A DNA stretch of 64,000 bases from the NCBI GenBank assembly GCA_046154185.1, contig JBJXGE010000066.1:21505-85504 (forward strand), written 5' to 3'. Source of the stretch: JBJXGE01 sp046154185 (GTDB lineage: Bacteria > Planctomycetota > UBA8108 > UBA1146 > JAJFFE01). How positions within the stretch are numbered: position 1 is the stretch's first letter; the number at the start of each line of letters is the position of its first letter. This document shows positions 9,017 through 17,999 of this stretch, piece after piece. Both the position numbers and the translations under genes were made by a program. The notes under the pieces were generated by a model. That model saw nothing but the letters and a program-made list of their open reading frames with translations, searched no databases and was not told where the DNA came from.

Positions 9017-12000
9017 ATGCCCGAGAGCAAATCCGCGAAGATCTTCAGCTGCTACGTGATTGGTTCCGAGTCGCTCTTGGCGCAATGCACGGAGACCCTG
9101 CTCGAAAAGGGTCACTCGGTGCTCGGGGTCATCACGGCGAGCCAGGAACTGCGCAATTGGGCGAATGGCCGCGGGCTCGCAGTGATCGATGCACACGGTG
9201 ATTACGCGTCGGTGCTCAAGCAGGCGCCGTGCGATTACCTCTTCAGCATCACCCACCTCGCCCTGATCCGCGATGACGCACTCGCCTGTGCGCGACGCGG
9301 CGGCATCAACTTTCACGATGGTCCGCTGCCGCGCTATGCGGGACTCTTCACACCGGTGTGGGGAATTCTCAACGGCGCTACCGAATGGGCGGTGAGCTGG
9401 CACTTCATCACGGCCGGCGTCGACGAAGGCGACGTGCTGAAACAACGATCGTTTGAAGTCAGCGCCGACGAGACGACGCTGACTCTCAACACGCGCTGTT
9501 ACGAGCACGGCATGGAGACCTTTGCCGAGCTCGTCGACGAGCTCGCAACGGGCCGTGCCGTCGCCGTCAAACAGAATTTCGCGGGACGCGTCTGCTACCA
9601 GCGCGACCAACGGCCCCCCGGCTATTGCCGGCTCGACTTCACCCAACCGGCGTCGAAACTCGCCGCGCTCGTGCGCGCGCTCGACTTCGGCAAATACGCA
9701 AACCCCTTTGGACTCGCGCGACTTCCTGTTGGCGGCGAAGCGCCACTCGTCATGAAACTCGACGTGCTTGAAAGCGGCAGCGCCGGCGCCGCGGCGGGAA
9801 CCGTGCTCGCGCTGACCGCCGACGCGATCGATGTCGCGGCGGACGCCGGCACGGCGGTTCGCATCACGCGGCTCGCTGAATCCTGCGGTCGGCCGCTCCC
9901 GATTGCGGAGTTCGCGCGTCGTCGCCAATTCGTCGTCGGCACGCAAATCGCGCCGCCGGACGCGACGACGCTCACGGCGATCGAGACCGTCGCGACTCGA
10001 GTCGTGAGGCACGAGGAATTCTGGGTCGAACGACTCGCGCGCCTGGAGCCGCTCGAACTCCCGTTTCGACGCGCGACCACTGAGAATTTCAACGCGCACT
10101 ACTCCGAGGTCACGCAACCGTTCAACGCCGCGGATCCCGCGCGACTCATGACCCTGACCGGCGTCGCCACGGTCGGCGATGCGATCGAGATCGCCGCGCT
10201 CCTCTTCCTCGGTCGATTCGCCGGCAAAGATGAGTACGACGTTCATCTCGAATCGAGCGCCTTGCGCGCGGAACTCGCGGGCGGAGCCGTCGCGAGTTTT
10301 CCCGCGCACGTGTTTGCGTCGCGCACGCCGTTGCGTGTGGTTGTCGATCCGCTGCAGTCGGTGCGGACGGTGATCGAGTCCGTGACGCGTTTGCGCAAAC
10401 GCAGTCGCCGCGCTGGCACCTATGCCCTCGACATCGCGGCGCGCTACCCGCGACTCGCTGGCTCCCTGGCACACGCGCAGGCGACGATTCCAGTCCTCAT
10501 CGAACGCTGCGGATCTTTCGAGACGGCGCCGCGGAGCCGCCACGATGGCGCCGCCGAGCTGACGCTGCGCATCAGCGATGACGGCAAACACGTCGCTTGT
10601 CGCTTCGACGAGCGCCACTTCGCGGAGCCGCAGGTGATGCGAATCCTGCGCGGACTCGATGTCTTCGTCGCCGCGCTCGTCTCGCACGCCGAGCGACCGC
10701 TCATCGAGCTGCCGCTCTCGAGCCGCGAAGAAGAGCGTCATTTGCTCGAAACATGGAACGACACGCGCCGCGCTTTCGCGAGCGAGCGTTGCGTCCATCA
10801 GTTCTTCGAAGCATCGGTGGCGCGCGCGCCCGCCGCGATTGCGGTATCGGCCGGCACGCAACAGCTCAGTTATGCCGAACTCGATCGTCGCGCGACGCAA
10901 CTCGGAAACCACCTGCGTTCGCTCGGAATCGGCCCGGAATCGCTTGTCGGCGTGCATATGCATCGCACGGTCGATTTGATGGTGGCGCTGGTCGGCATCC
11001 ACAAGGCCGGCGGCGCCTATGTGCCGCTCGACCCGACGTATCCACAACAGCGGCTCGAGCTCATGGTCTCGGACTCGCGACTCGCCGTTGTGCTCACACA
11101 AACGGCGCTCGAAGACAAGATCGTCGCGGCCGAAGCCACGAAAATCTGCCTCGATCGTGATTGGCCGACCATCGCGCGCGCGAGCACCACGCGCTGCGAG
11201 TCGGGCGTGAAGCCGGAGAACCTCGCGTATGTGATCTACACGTCGGGCTCGACCGGGAAGCCGAAGGGCGTGCAGGTCACGCACCGCAACGTTGCGAATT
11301 TCTTTGCTGGGATGGACGAGCGGTTGCCGGCGCCGGCGGGATCGGCCTGGCTCGCGGTCACCAGCTTGTCCTTCGACATCAGCGTGCTCGAGCTGTTCTG
11401 GCCGCTCGCGCGCGGCTTCAAAGTTGTGCTCTTGGGCGATGAGCAAGCAAGCACGGCGGCCATCGCGGCTCCGCCGCGGAAGCCGCTCTCGCACGTCGAC
11501 TTCAGTCTCTATTACTTCGGGAGCGATGAATCGCAGGATGCCGACAAGTATCGCTTGTTGATGGAAGGCGCGCGCTTCGGCGACGCCAACGGATTCGCCG
11601 CGATTTGGACGCCCGAACGACACTTCCACGCCTTTGGCGGGCTCTATCCGAATCCGTCGGTATTGAGCGCGGCGCTCGCGGCGATGACCAAGAACTTGAA
11701 GATTCGCGCGGGAAGCTGCGTGTTGCCGCTGCACCACCCAGTGCGGGTTGCCGAAGAATGGGCGATCGTCGACAACATTTCGAATGGACGCGTCGGGGTC
11801 TCGTTCGCCGCCGGCTGGCAGCCGAATGATTTCTTGCTGCGGCCGGAAAACTTCGCCGATCGCAAGAACGCGATGTTCCGCGACATCGAACTGGTGCATC
11901 GCCTATGGCGCGGCGAACAGCTCCCGTTCAAGGACGGCACCGGCAAAGAGATCAAAGTGCGCACGCTGCCGCGCCCGCTGCAGAAGGATTTGCCTACGTG

Positions 12001-13792
12001 GGTCACGGTCGCCGGCAATCCCGAGACTTTCCAGCAAGCGGGCGAGATCGGCGCGCACTTGCTCACGCACTTGCTCGGCCAGAGCGTGGAAGAGGTATCA
12101 GAGAAAGTCGCGATCTACCGCAAGGCATGGCAAGCGAAAGGCCATCCGGGACGCGGTACGGTGACACTCATGCTGCACACGTTCGTCACTGACAACACCG
12201 AGCGTGCGCGCGAGCTCGTGCGCGGTCCGTTCAAGGAGTATTTACGGAGCGCCGTGCAACTCGTGAAACTCGCGGCGTGGTCGTTTCCGACCTTCAAGCA
12301 AAAAGCGGCGGCGAAGGGCATGGATCCGGGCGGCCTGTTCGATTCGCAAGACTTGACGGCGGAAGAGCTCGAGGCGCTGCTCGATCACGCGTTTAGCCGC
12401 TACTACGAAACGAGCGGACTATTCGGCACACCCGAAACCTGCTTGCCATTCGTCGAACACCTGCAAGACATCGGTGTCGATGAGATCGCGTGTCTCGTCG
12501 ACTTCATGGGCGACACCGAACTCGTGCTCGAGAATCTCCCGCACTTGAATCGGCTGCGCCAATTGGTCGAGCGCAATACCGCGGCGAGTCACGTCATGGC
12601 GGGTGAGGGCGCGGCGGCGACGGTCGCGCAATTGATTCAGGCGCACAAGATCACGCATTTGCAATGCACGCCGTCGATGGCCGGCATGTTGCTCGCCGAC
12701 GATGCCGCGCGCGGGGCGCTGCGCGCGCTGCAAGTGATGATGGTGGGCGGCGAGGCGTTGTCGCCCGCGCTCGCGAACGAACTCAAGAGCGCGGTCTCGG
12801 GACCTGTTCTCAATATGTATGGACCGACCGAGACGACGATCTGGTCGACGACGGCGACGCTCGCGGCGAATAGCCCGGTTACGATCGGCCGTCCCATCGC
12901 CAACACCGAGATTTACGTGCTCGATAGCCATCGCCGGCTCGTGCCGCTCGGCGCGCCTGGTGAGTTGTACATCGGCGGCGACGGCGTGACGCGCGGCTAC
13001 CTGCATCGACCGGAACTCACGGCGGAGCGCTTCGTGCCGAACGAGTTTCGCCCGGCAAATGGCGCGCGGCTCTATCGCACGGGTGACCTCGTGCGCTATC
13101 GCGATGACGGCGAGATCGAATTCCTCGGCCGCATCGATCACCAAGTGAAAGTGCGTGGTTATCGCATCGAGCTCGGCGAGATCGAGGCGCGATTGCGGGA
13201 GCACACCGAGTTGCGTGAAGCGATCGTCGTCGCGCGCGAAGACGAGCCGGGCGACAAGCGCCTCGTCGCGTACGTGCTCACGCAGAGCGGCAAACCCATC
13301 GACGCGATGTTGCTGCGCGATTTCTTGCGCGATCAGCTGCCCGAGTACATGGTGCCGACCAACTTCGTCACGCTCACGGCCTATCCGCTCACGCCGAACG
13401 GCAAGATCGATCGCAAGTCGCTGCCGGCGCCGAATGCCGCGCAGAGCGCGCCGAAGGCGGAGTACCAAGCGCCCGCGAGCGAGATCGAAGCGCAGATCGC
13501 CGAGATCTGGCAGTCGTCGCTCCAGCTCGAGCAAGTCGGCGTGGACGACAACTTCTTTGACATCGGCGGCCACTCGCTCCTCGCCGTCAAAGTGCACCGC
13601 GAACTGCGCGACAAAGTGAGCGCCACGCTGTCGATCACCGACATCTTCCGGTTCCCGACGATTCGCACACTCTGCCAGTATCTCGCGAGCGATGGCTCAA
13701 ACCCATCGCTCGAGCGCAGCACGGAACGCGGCAGCTCCCGCCGCGACGCCCTCGCCCGCCGCCGCGAAAGCCGCACGCGAACGGGGAAGTGA
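9017..13792 (+). CDS. Single-module NRPS: formyltransferase, condensation-like remnant, adenylation with embedded luciferase-like monooxygenase, carrier
   Basis: A 1591-residue multidomain enzyme. Residues 1-300 are a formyltransferase of the Fmt/LgrA type, with Asn98, His100 and Asp136 in the expected places (INFHDGPLPRYAG ... VDEGD). Residues ~310-580 resemble the C-terminal half of a condensation domain and lack HHxxxDG. The adenylation domain starts near 590, with core A3 YTSGSTGKPKG at ~741. It is interrupted at ~820-1180 by an FMN-dependent luciferase-like monooxygenase of the MupA/Atu3671 group (YYFGSDESQDADKY, TWVTVAGNPETF). It then resumes, with MYGPTETTIW at ~1267 and YRTGDLVRYRDDGEIEFLGR. 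A carrier domain closes the chain, with phosphopantetheine Ser1520 in GGHSLL. There is no thioesterase, reductase or second module, and no other biosynthetic gene lies nearby. It likely formylates and oxidises a carrier-bound amino acid. Confidence 0.93.
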   Translation: MPESKSAKIFSCYVIGSESLLAQCTETLLEKGHSVLGVITASQELRNWANGRGLAVIDAHGDYASVLKQAPCDYLFSITHLALIRDDALACARRGGINFHDGPLPRYAGLFTPVWGILNGATEWAVSWHFITAGVDEGDVLKQRSFEVSADETTLTLNTRCYEHGMETFAELVDELATGRAVAVKQNFAGRVCYQRDQRPPGYCRLDFTQPASKLAALVRALDFGKYANPFGLARLPVGGEAPLVMKLDVLESGSAGAAAGTVLALTADAIDVAADAGTAVRITRLAESCGRPLPIAEFARRRQFVVGTQIAPPDATTLTAIETVATRVVRHEEFWVERLARLEPLELPFRRATTENFNAHYSEVTQPFNAADPARLMTLTGVATVGDAIEIAALLFLGRFAGKDEYDVHLESSALRAELAGGAVASFPAHVFASRTPLRVVVDPLQSVRTVIESVTRLRKRSRRAGTYALDIAARYPRLAGSLAHAQATIPVLIERCGSFETAPRSRHDGAAELTLRISDDGKHVACRFDERHFAEPQVMRILRGLDVFVAALVSHAERPLIELPLSSREEERHLLETWNDTRRAFASERCVHQFFEASVARAPAAIAVSAGTQQLSYAELDRRATQLGNHLRSLGIGPESLVGVHMHRTVDLMVALVGIHKAGGAYVPLDPTYPQQRLELMVSDSRLAVVLTQTALEDKIVAAEATKICLDRDWPTIARASTTRCESGVKPENLAYVIYTSGSTGKPKGVQVTHRNVANFFAGMDERLPAPAGSAWLAVTSLSFDISVLELFWPLARGFKVVLLGDEQASTAAIAAPPRKPLSHVDFSLYYFGSDESQDADKYRLLMEGARFGDANGFAAIWTPERHFHAFGGLYPNPSVLSAALAAMTKNLKIRAGSCVLPLHHPVRVAEEWAIVDNISNGRVGVSFAAGWQPNDFLLRPENFADRKNAMFRDIELVHRLWRGEQLPFKDGTGKEIKVRTLPRPLQKDLPTWVTVAGNPETFQQAGEIGAHLLTHLLGQSVEEVSEKVAIYRKAWQAKGHPGRGTVTLMLHTFVTDNTERARELVRGPFKEYLRSAVQLVKLAAWSFPTFKQKAAAKGMDPGGLFDSQDLTAEELEALLDHAFSRYYETSGLFGTPETCLPFVEHLQDIGVDEIACLVDFMGDTELVLENLPHLNRLRQLVERNTAASHVMAGEGAAATVAQLIQAHKITHLQCTPSMAGMLLADDAARGALRALQVMMVGGEALSPALANELKSAVSGPVLNMYGPTETTIWSTTATLAANSPVTIGRPIANTEIYVLDSHRRLVPLGAPGELYIGGDGVTRGYLHRPELTAERFVPNEFRPANGARLYRTGDLVRYRDDGEIEFLGRIDHQVKVRGYRIELGEIEARLREHTELREAIVVAREDEPGDKRLVAYVLTQSGKPIDAMLLRDFLRDQLPEYMVPTNFVTLTAYPLTPNGKIDRKSLPAPNAAQSAPKAEYQAPASEIEAQIAEIWQSSLQLEQVGVDDNFFDIGGHSLLAVKVHRELRDKVSATLSITDIFRFPTIRTLCQYLASDGSNPSLERSTERGSSRRDALARRRESRTRTGK

Positions 13793-13794
13793 TT

Positions 13795-13927
13795 GGAGCG
13801 CGGGCATCTTGCCCGCTCCGCCGAGCGCATCGCGGTCCATGGGTTCATCTCGCCGATCGTCACGCACAGCGCAGTCGACAACGCGCGATCATTGCCATCG
13901 CCAGAGCGGAGGGGACGGCCGCGCTCC
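13795..13927 (+). repeat. Dispersed inverted-repeat element, family 1, degenerate copy
   Basis: A 133-bp sequence starts 2 nt after the synthetase stop codon. Its ends are inverted repeats (GGAGCGCGGGCATCTTGCCC at the left, CCGCGCTCC at the right). Its interior, including CCATGGGTTCATCTCGCC and ATTGCCATCGCC, matches the minus strand of the better-preserved copy at 55845-55979. The right end has decayed relative to that copy. It looks like a small non-autonomous mobile element or REP-type repeat. Confidence 0.85.
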
Positions 13928-13979
13928 GTGCGATGCGCGAGTGTTCCTCAAAGGCCGACTGTGGGTATTATCCCGACCC

Positions 13980-14759
13980 ATGAGCTTCACCGTTTGCACA
14001 CTCAACTTAAACGGCATCCGCGCGGCGGAGAAGCGGGGGTTTAGACGCTGGCTCCAACGCAACCAGCCAGACATCTTGTGTCTGCAGGAACTGCGGGCGC
14101 AGCGCGAGCAGATCGAGCCGGAGTTGGTGTCGCCGGTCGGTTACAACTCGCGTTGGGTGTCGGCCGAGAAAAAGGGCTATGCGGGCGTCGCGCTCTACAC
14201 GCGCGAGGCGGTCGATCGTTATGCAGTAGGCAGCGGCCTCGGTTGGGGCGACAGCGAAGGCCGCGTGTTGCGCGGCGATCTCAGCTTCGCGGAGCCGCTC
14301 ACCGTCGTGAGTCTCTACGTGCCGTCGGGCTCATCGGGAGCTGTGCGACAGAATCTCAAGTACGAGTATCTGCATCACATCTACGAGCATCTCGAGCGCG
14401 TCCTCACGACCGAGAAATACGCACTCGTCTGTGGCGACATCAACATCGCCCACACCGAACTCGATATTCACAACCCGCGCGGCAACACCAAGAACTCCGG
14501 CTTCTTGCCAGAGGAACGCGCGTGGTTCACGACGCTGCTCGCGCAAGGTTGGGTCGATGTGGTGCGCGACTTGAATCCAGGTGTGGCAGAACTCTATTCG
14601 TGGTGGTCAAACCGCGGCCGCGCGCGTGAAAAAGACCTCGGCTGGCGACTCGACTACGTCCTCGCGACGCCAAGCCTCGCCGCCCGCGCGACGCGCGCCT
14701 GGATCCAGAAACGCGCGGATCTCTCCGATCACGCGCCGGTATGGGCCGAATTCAAATAA
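13980..14759 (+). CDS. xthA: Exodeoxyribonuclease III (AP endonuclease)
   Basis: A 259-residue protein of the endonuclease/exonuclease/phosphatase family at the usual length of bacterial exonuclease III. It begins MSFTVCTLNLNGIRAAEKRG. The metal-binding glutamate is in CLQELRAQ, the Asp/Asn pair in CGDINIAHTELDIHNP, and the catalytic Asp-His pair in LSDHAPVWAEF at the C-terminus. It cleaves abasic sites and removes 3'-blocking groups in base excision repair. The open frame continues upstream to 13692, but that part only reads through the repeat, so ATG 13980 is chosen. The C-terminal Asp-His pair and overall order are intact, so the enzyme should be active. Confidence 0.95.
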   Translation: MSFTVCTLNLNGIRAAEKRGFRRWLQRNQPDILCLQELRAQREQIEPELVSPVGYNSRWVSAEKKGYAGVALYTREAVDRYAVGSGLGWGDSEGRVLRGDLSFAEPLTVVSLYVPSGSSGAVRQNLKYEYLHHIYEHLERVLTTEKYALVCGDINIAHTELDIHNPRGNTKNSGFLPEERAWFTTLLAQGWVDVVRDLNPGVAELYSWWSNRGRAREKDLGWRLDYVLATPSLAARATRAWIQKRADLSDHAPVWAEFK

Positions 14760-14940
14760 CGAGATCGTTGGCCATTGAATCTATTTTGGGTCATCAGGAA
14801 GTCTAGTGGGCGATCTTGAAGTCGTACTCGCAATCCCGCGTGGACACTGACTGCTAAAAGTTCTCGATGAAGCTCGAAACCGCGATCGGTATTCGCATGC
14901 AATCTCATCCGTTGGAGAGCATGCAGTTCTAGCCCCAACT

Positions 14941-15046
14941 CTCCGCCGGCCTTTCAGGCCGGATCCCTTTCCCGAACGAACCCGGGGTAGGCCGGCGGAC
15001 CGGCCAACCCCGGGCTTTAACCCGACGGGCCTTGCAGGCCCTCAGA
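14941..15046 (-). repeat. GC-rich dispersed repeat, family 3, copy 1
   Basis: Read on the minus strand this copy has, in order, GGGCCTGCAAGGCCCGTCGG, an AGCCCGGGGTTGGCCGG block, a CCTACCCCGGG block and a terminal CGGCCTGAAAGGCCGGCGG hairpin. Each block can fold on itself. It is opposite in orientation to copy 2 at 15255. Confidence 0.85.
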
Positions 15047-15056
15047 GTTCAGAGGA

Positions 15057-15254
15057 TCCGACAAGAACGAGAATGTTGTGGGTCGCAAAATTCCCGATCG
15101 TGGGCGGCGCCGATTCAAGCGCGAGGATGGATTCGCTGCCTCCACCTTCTGAGTTCAAAGGAGCTAACGCAGACGAGAATGATCTGGGTCACAAGGTTCT
15201 CGAACGAACACGGCATCGATTCAAACGCGAAGTTCGATTCGCTGCCGCCGATTT
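15057..15254. repeat. Imperfect direct duplication between family 3 repeats
   Basis: Two units of about 95 bp (roughly 15060-15155 and 15167-15256) share the pattern GACNAGAATG, a GGGTCNCAA block, CGATTCAANCGCGA and ATTCGCTGCC. The second unit runs straight into copy 2 of the family 3 repeat. A similar arm (ATTGCGAARATGGATTCGCG) precedes family 3 copies near 49.1 and 49.27 kb, so this arm may be part of the mobile or amplified unit. Confidence 0.65.
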
Positions 15255-15363
15255 CAGAGAGGGCCTGAAAGGCCAGACGGGATATAGCCCGGGGTTGGCC
15301 GGCCCGGCGGCCTACCCGGGTCACGATCAAGAAGAAGGTCCCGGCCTGACAGGCCGGCGGAGC
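15255..15363 (+). repeat. GC-rich dispersed repeat, family 3, copy 2
   Basis: Plus-strand copy: GAGGGCCTGAAAGGCC, then GGGATATAGCCCGGGGTTGG, a CGGCCTACCCGGG block and the closing CCGGCCTGACAGGCCGGCGG hairpin. Together with copy 1 it makes a large inverted repeat around the direct duplication. Confidence 0.87.
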
Positions 15364-15433
15364 TTCTCTCGCTCGCGTGCTTACCGGAGTCCAGGAAGCG
15401 CAGAAATCACCCACGCGACTTCCCGATGACCAT

Positions 15434-15715
15434 TTACTTTTTTGACGACGACGACGCGGGCGGTGCGGTGGATTCAGCCGATTCGAGGGCTTGCAGGCGC
15501 GATTCCATTTGCTCGAGGCGGTTGCCGAGGCGGTCGATCGCTTCGATCAGTTTGAGGCGGGTCGCGTCGTCGAGATTCGCCGGTCGGCGAATCGTCGGCA
15601 CGGACAAAGATGACGATGGCGGCGGCGATTCGATGGAACGCCTCACAAGCGCGTAGCCGGCGACAATCAAGCCAAGCACCAGCGCCGCTGAGATCAGACC
15701 ACGCCACTTGCTCAC
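15434..15715 (-). CDS. Small single-pass membrane protein with coiled coil
   Basis: 93 residues from a GTG start that is fixed by an excellent ribosome binding site (GGGAGG, 8 nt upstream). Residues ~5-22 form one transmembrane helix (LISAALVLGLIVAGYALV). A proline/serine linker follows, then a heptad-like helix (LIEAIDRLGNRLEQMESRLQ) and a basic serine-rich tail. The domain order suggests an inner-membrane anchor for a short coiled coil. I recognise no family. It lies 40 nt downstream of the radical SAM gene on the same strand and may be co-transcribed with it. Confidence 0.75.
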   Translation of the reverse strand: MSKWRGLISAALVLGLIVAGYALVRRSIESPPPSSSLSVPTIRRPANLDDATRLKLIEAIDRLGNRLEQMESRLQALESAESTAPPASSSSKK

Positions 15716-15755
15716 GTTGACGTCCTCCCGCGCAAAATTTGCTGTCACTTCGAGC

Positions 15756-17861
15756 CTACTGCTGCCGCCCCGCGTACAGCGGCTTGATCGCCGCCGCTGC
15801 AGCATTGAACGCGCTCAAGCCGAGCGGCGCAACCTCTTGCTCTTCGGCGCTGCGACGACCGCGCGTGCGCGCTCGCAGTTTCGTCTGCCGAAAGTTCGCG
15901 AGAAACTCCTCTTCGGTGCGTTCGATCGCGCGAAGCGAGAAGCGCGCTGCTTCGCGCAAGCCCATGATGTGCGAGGTCGCGGGCGTCGGCATCGCGCCCT
16001 CGAGCGCCGCCCCTGATTTTTGAAAGTGATACTGGAACACGCGTTGGCCGTAGCGCAGAAAATGCAGAAACGTGTGGTGCGTCGAGATCGCGCCCGCCCA
16101 CGGGTAGCGGCTCAGCGTGTAGGAGGCGGCCACCCGTCCGACCTCCTCGTCGACCTTGGCGCGTTCGTCGGCGGCGAGCCCGCCATTGATTTGCGTGAAG
16201 TGCGCGTAGAGCCGGAGGTCGTCACCGTCGGCGAAGAAAATCTTTTCGACGCCGTAGCGCTGCGGCTCGTGTGCGATGTGCGAACCCGGTTGCAGCCCGA
16301 ACTCTCCCACAATAAAGAGGTCGACTTGCTCGGACTCGTCGGCGATCCAACGCACGGTCGCAAGCGCTTCCTCCTGCGACTCGCCGGGATGATCCGTAAA
16401 CGTCATCCACTCGGTCGCCACGCCAGCGCGATGAAACAGCCGATTGACGTTCGTCATGGTCGCGCGATCGCAACCCTTCCGCATCAGCTCGAGAATTCGA
16501 TCGCTGCCGCTTTCGATGCCGAACGCCGCCGAACGCAGGCCCGAGCGGTATAAGAGTTCGCAACGCTCCGGCGTGAAGTATTTGTCGATCTTGAGATCGC
16601 TCGACCACTTGAGCTTGAGCCCGCGCTCGATGAGCGCCTCGGCGAGTCGCACCGCGTAAGCCGGCGAGAGCACGTCGCACGACATATAGAAATTGCGCGT
16701 CCCGTAGCGCTGCGACATTCGCTGCAAGTCGGCGGCCGCGCGCTCCGGTGGAATCTCGCGATACTTCGCAGTCGCGACCTCGGACAGCCCGTAATAGCAA
16801 AACGAGCATTTATTCCAGTAGCACCCGCGCGTCGGCGCGTACAAGAGCGTGCGCGAAGGCGCGAGGTAGCGATCGAGATCGAGATCGGAGTAGTCGGGCG
16901 CCGCCGCCTCGCGCAGGCTCAAGATATGCGGCGGCCCTTGGCGTGTTGCGTCGGTCACGGGATCGAGCGTCAACAGATTCGGCACGCCGTCGAGGAGCGC
17001 GTGCCGCTCGACCGCGGTCGGTGCCGCGCGCCAGGCTGCGAGGCGCGGCCACAATTCGCGCAGCGTTTCCTCGCCTTCGAAGAGCCCGATCGCATCGACG
17101 TAGTCGAACAACCGGCGACGTTGCGCTTCTTCTTGATGCAACACGGATTGATGAATACTCGGGCCGCCGAGCGCGATGAGCGCCTGTGGCGCACGCGCGC
17201 GCAGGAACTTGCACAGATAAAACGCCTCGGGGATTTGGCTCGGAAACACGATGGAGATGCCGATGAAATCGACATCGTCGAGATAGACCGTCAACTCACC
17301 GCGCTCGGCACGCTCCCAATCGCGCGGCTCATCGAAAACATCCCGATAGAACAGCTCGAGCGGACTGCGTTGCTCTTCGCAGTAGCTGGCGAGCGCTTCG
17401 TAGCTCCACGGCAACACGACGTGGCCGGCGCGATTGAAATCGTAGGCGTACGGAAAGTAGAGCGCGCTCAACGCCTCGAAGAAACCATCCACTTGGCGCC
17501 GCGCCGTCGCGTAAGCCGCGCCATCGTAAAAAAGCTCCGCATCGCGAAACACCTCGATCGGCGTCGGGTGCGCGTCGAGCATCGTTTCGATCTTGGGGCG
17601 CGCGAGCGTGAGTTCGCGAAACTCGAGTTGCTCGAGAAAACTGAGCTCACTCTTGCGATTGAGTTTGATGAAGCGCGTGCCGATGCGGCGCGCGAGATCG
17701 TCGAGCTGCGGCGGCGCGAGCAAATAGTGGGCAGCTTCGACGTTGAGATCGATCACTTTCGCGTCGAGTCCGTGCGCTCGCAGATGCCCTTTCAGCGACG
17801 GCAAGCTCAGGTAAGGCTGCGTCGGGTCGGCGAAAGGCGGGTGGATGAGCAAGCGATCCAT
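15756..17861 (-). CDS. B12-binding domain radical SAM protein
   Basis: About 701 residues. The N-terminus (MDRLLIHPPFADPTQPYLSL) is the typical opening of cobalamin-binding radical SAM proteins, and a B12-like Rossmann region continues to ~330 (IGISIVFPSQIPEAFYLCKF, LIALGGPSI). The radical SAM motif is Cys348-x3-Cys352-x2-Cys355 in GCYWNKCSFCYYGL. Later segments, including FGIESGSDRILELMRKG, match the SAM-binding barrel. It probably performs a methylation or C-C bond reaction on an unknown substrate in the cytoplasm. The open frame extends upstream to 18062, but this would run into the divergent gene, so ATG 17861 is preferred although no strong ribosome binding site precedes it. Confidence 0.88.
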   Translation of the reverse strand: MDRLLIHPPFADPTQPYLSLPSLKGHLRAHGLDAKVIDLNVEAAHYLLAPPQLDDLARRIGTRFIKLNRKSELSFLEQLEFRELTLARPKIETMLDAHPTPIEVFRDAELFYDGAAYATARRQVDGFFEALSALYFPYAYDFNRAGHVVLPWSYEALASYCEEQRSPLELFYRDVFDEPRDWERAERGELTVYLDDVDFIGISIVFPSQIPEAFYLCKFLRARAPQALIALGGPSIHQSVLHQEEAQRRRLFDYVDAIGLFEGEETLRELWPRLAAWRAAPTAVERHALLDGVPNLLTLDPVTDATRQGPPHILSLREAAAPDYSDLDLDRYLAPSRTLLYAPTRGCYWNKCSFCYYGLSEVATAKYREIPPERAAADLQRMSQRYGTRNFYMSCDVLSPAYAVRLAEALIERGLKLKWSSDLKIDKYFTPERCELLYRSGLRSAAFGIESGSDRILELMRKGCDRATMTNVNRLFHRAGVATEWMTFTDHPGESQEEALATVRWIADESEQVDLFIVGEFGLQPGSHIAHEPQRYGVEKIFFADGDDLRLYAHFTQINGGLAADERAKVDEEVGRVAASYTLSRYPWAGAISTHHTFLHFLRYGQRVFQYHFQKSGAALEGAMPTPATSHIMGLREAARFSLRAIERTEEEFLANFRQTKLRARTRGRRSAEEQEVAPLGLSAFNAAAAAIKPLYAGRQQ

Positions 17862-17999
17862 GAGGGCGATGGTCTCGTCGTACTGCGAGAAAGTGGCGGC
17901 GCGCTTCGATGCGAGCGTGGCGCGCAAGCATAGCTCGCGCGGTGCCTCCCGACAACGGCGCGGCTCAAGCGAGCGGCCGCGCGCGTCGAAAGTTAAGAC

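Larger units (their letters stand above)
14760..15433. other. Non-coding gap filled by family 3 repeats
   Basis: 674 nt between exonuclease III and a convergent small membrane protein gene. It holds two inverted copies of the GC-rich family 3 repeat and, between them, a roughly 95-bp direct duplication. I see no credible gene here; the short open frames only read through the repeats. Confidence 0.8.

Noticed and set aside
8828..11899. 1023-codon open frame antisense to the peptide synthetase
   Set aside because: Composition is Arg/Glu/His/Ala-rich with no domain, and it exactly mirrors the third-position GC bias of the real gene on the other strand.
14941..15363. CRISPR array from spaced repeats at 15 kb and 49 kb
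   Set aside because: Units are about 100 bp, in mixed orientation, with unequal spacing and no cas genes.
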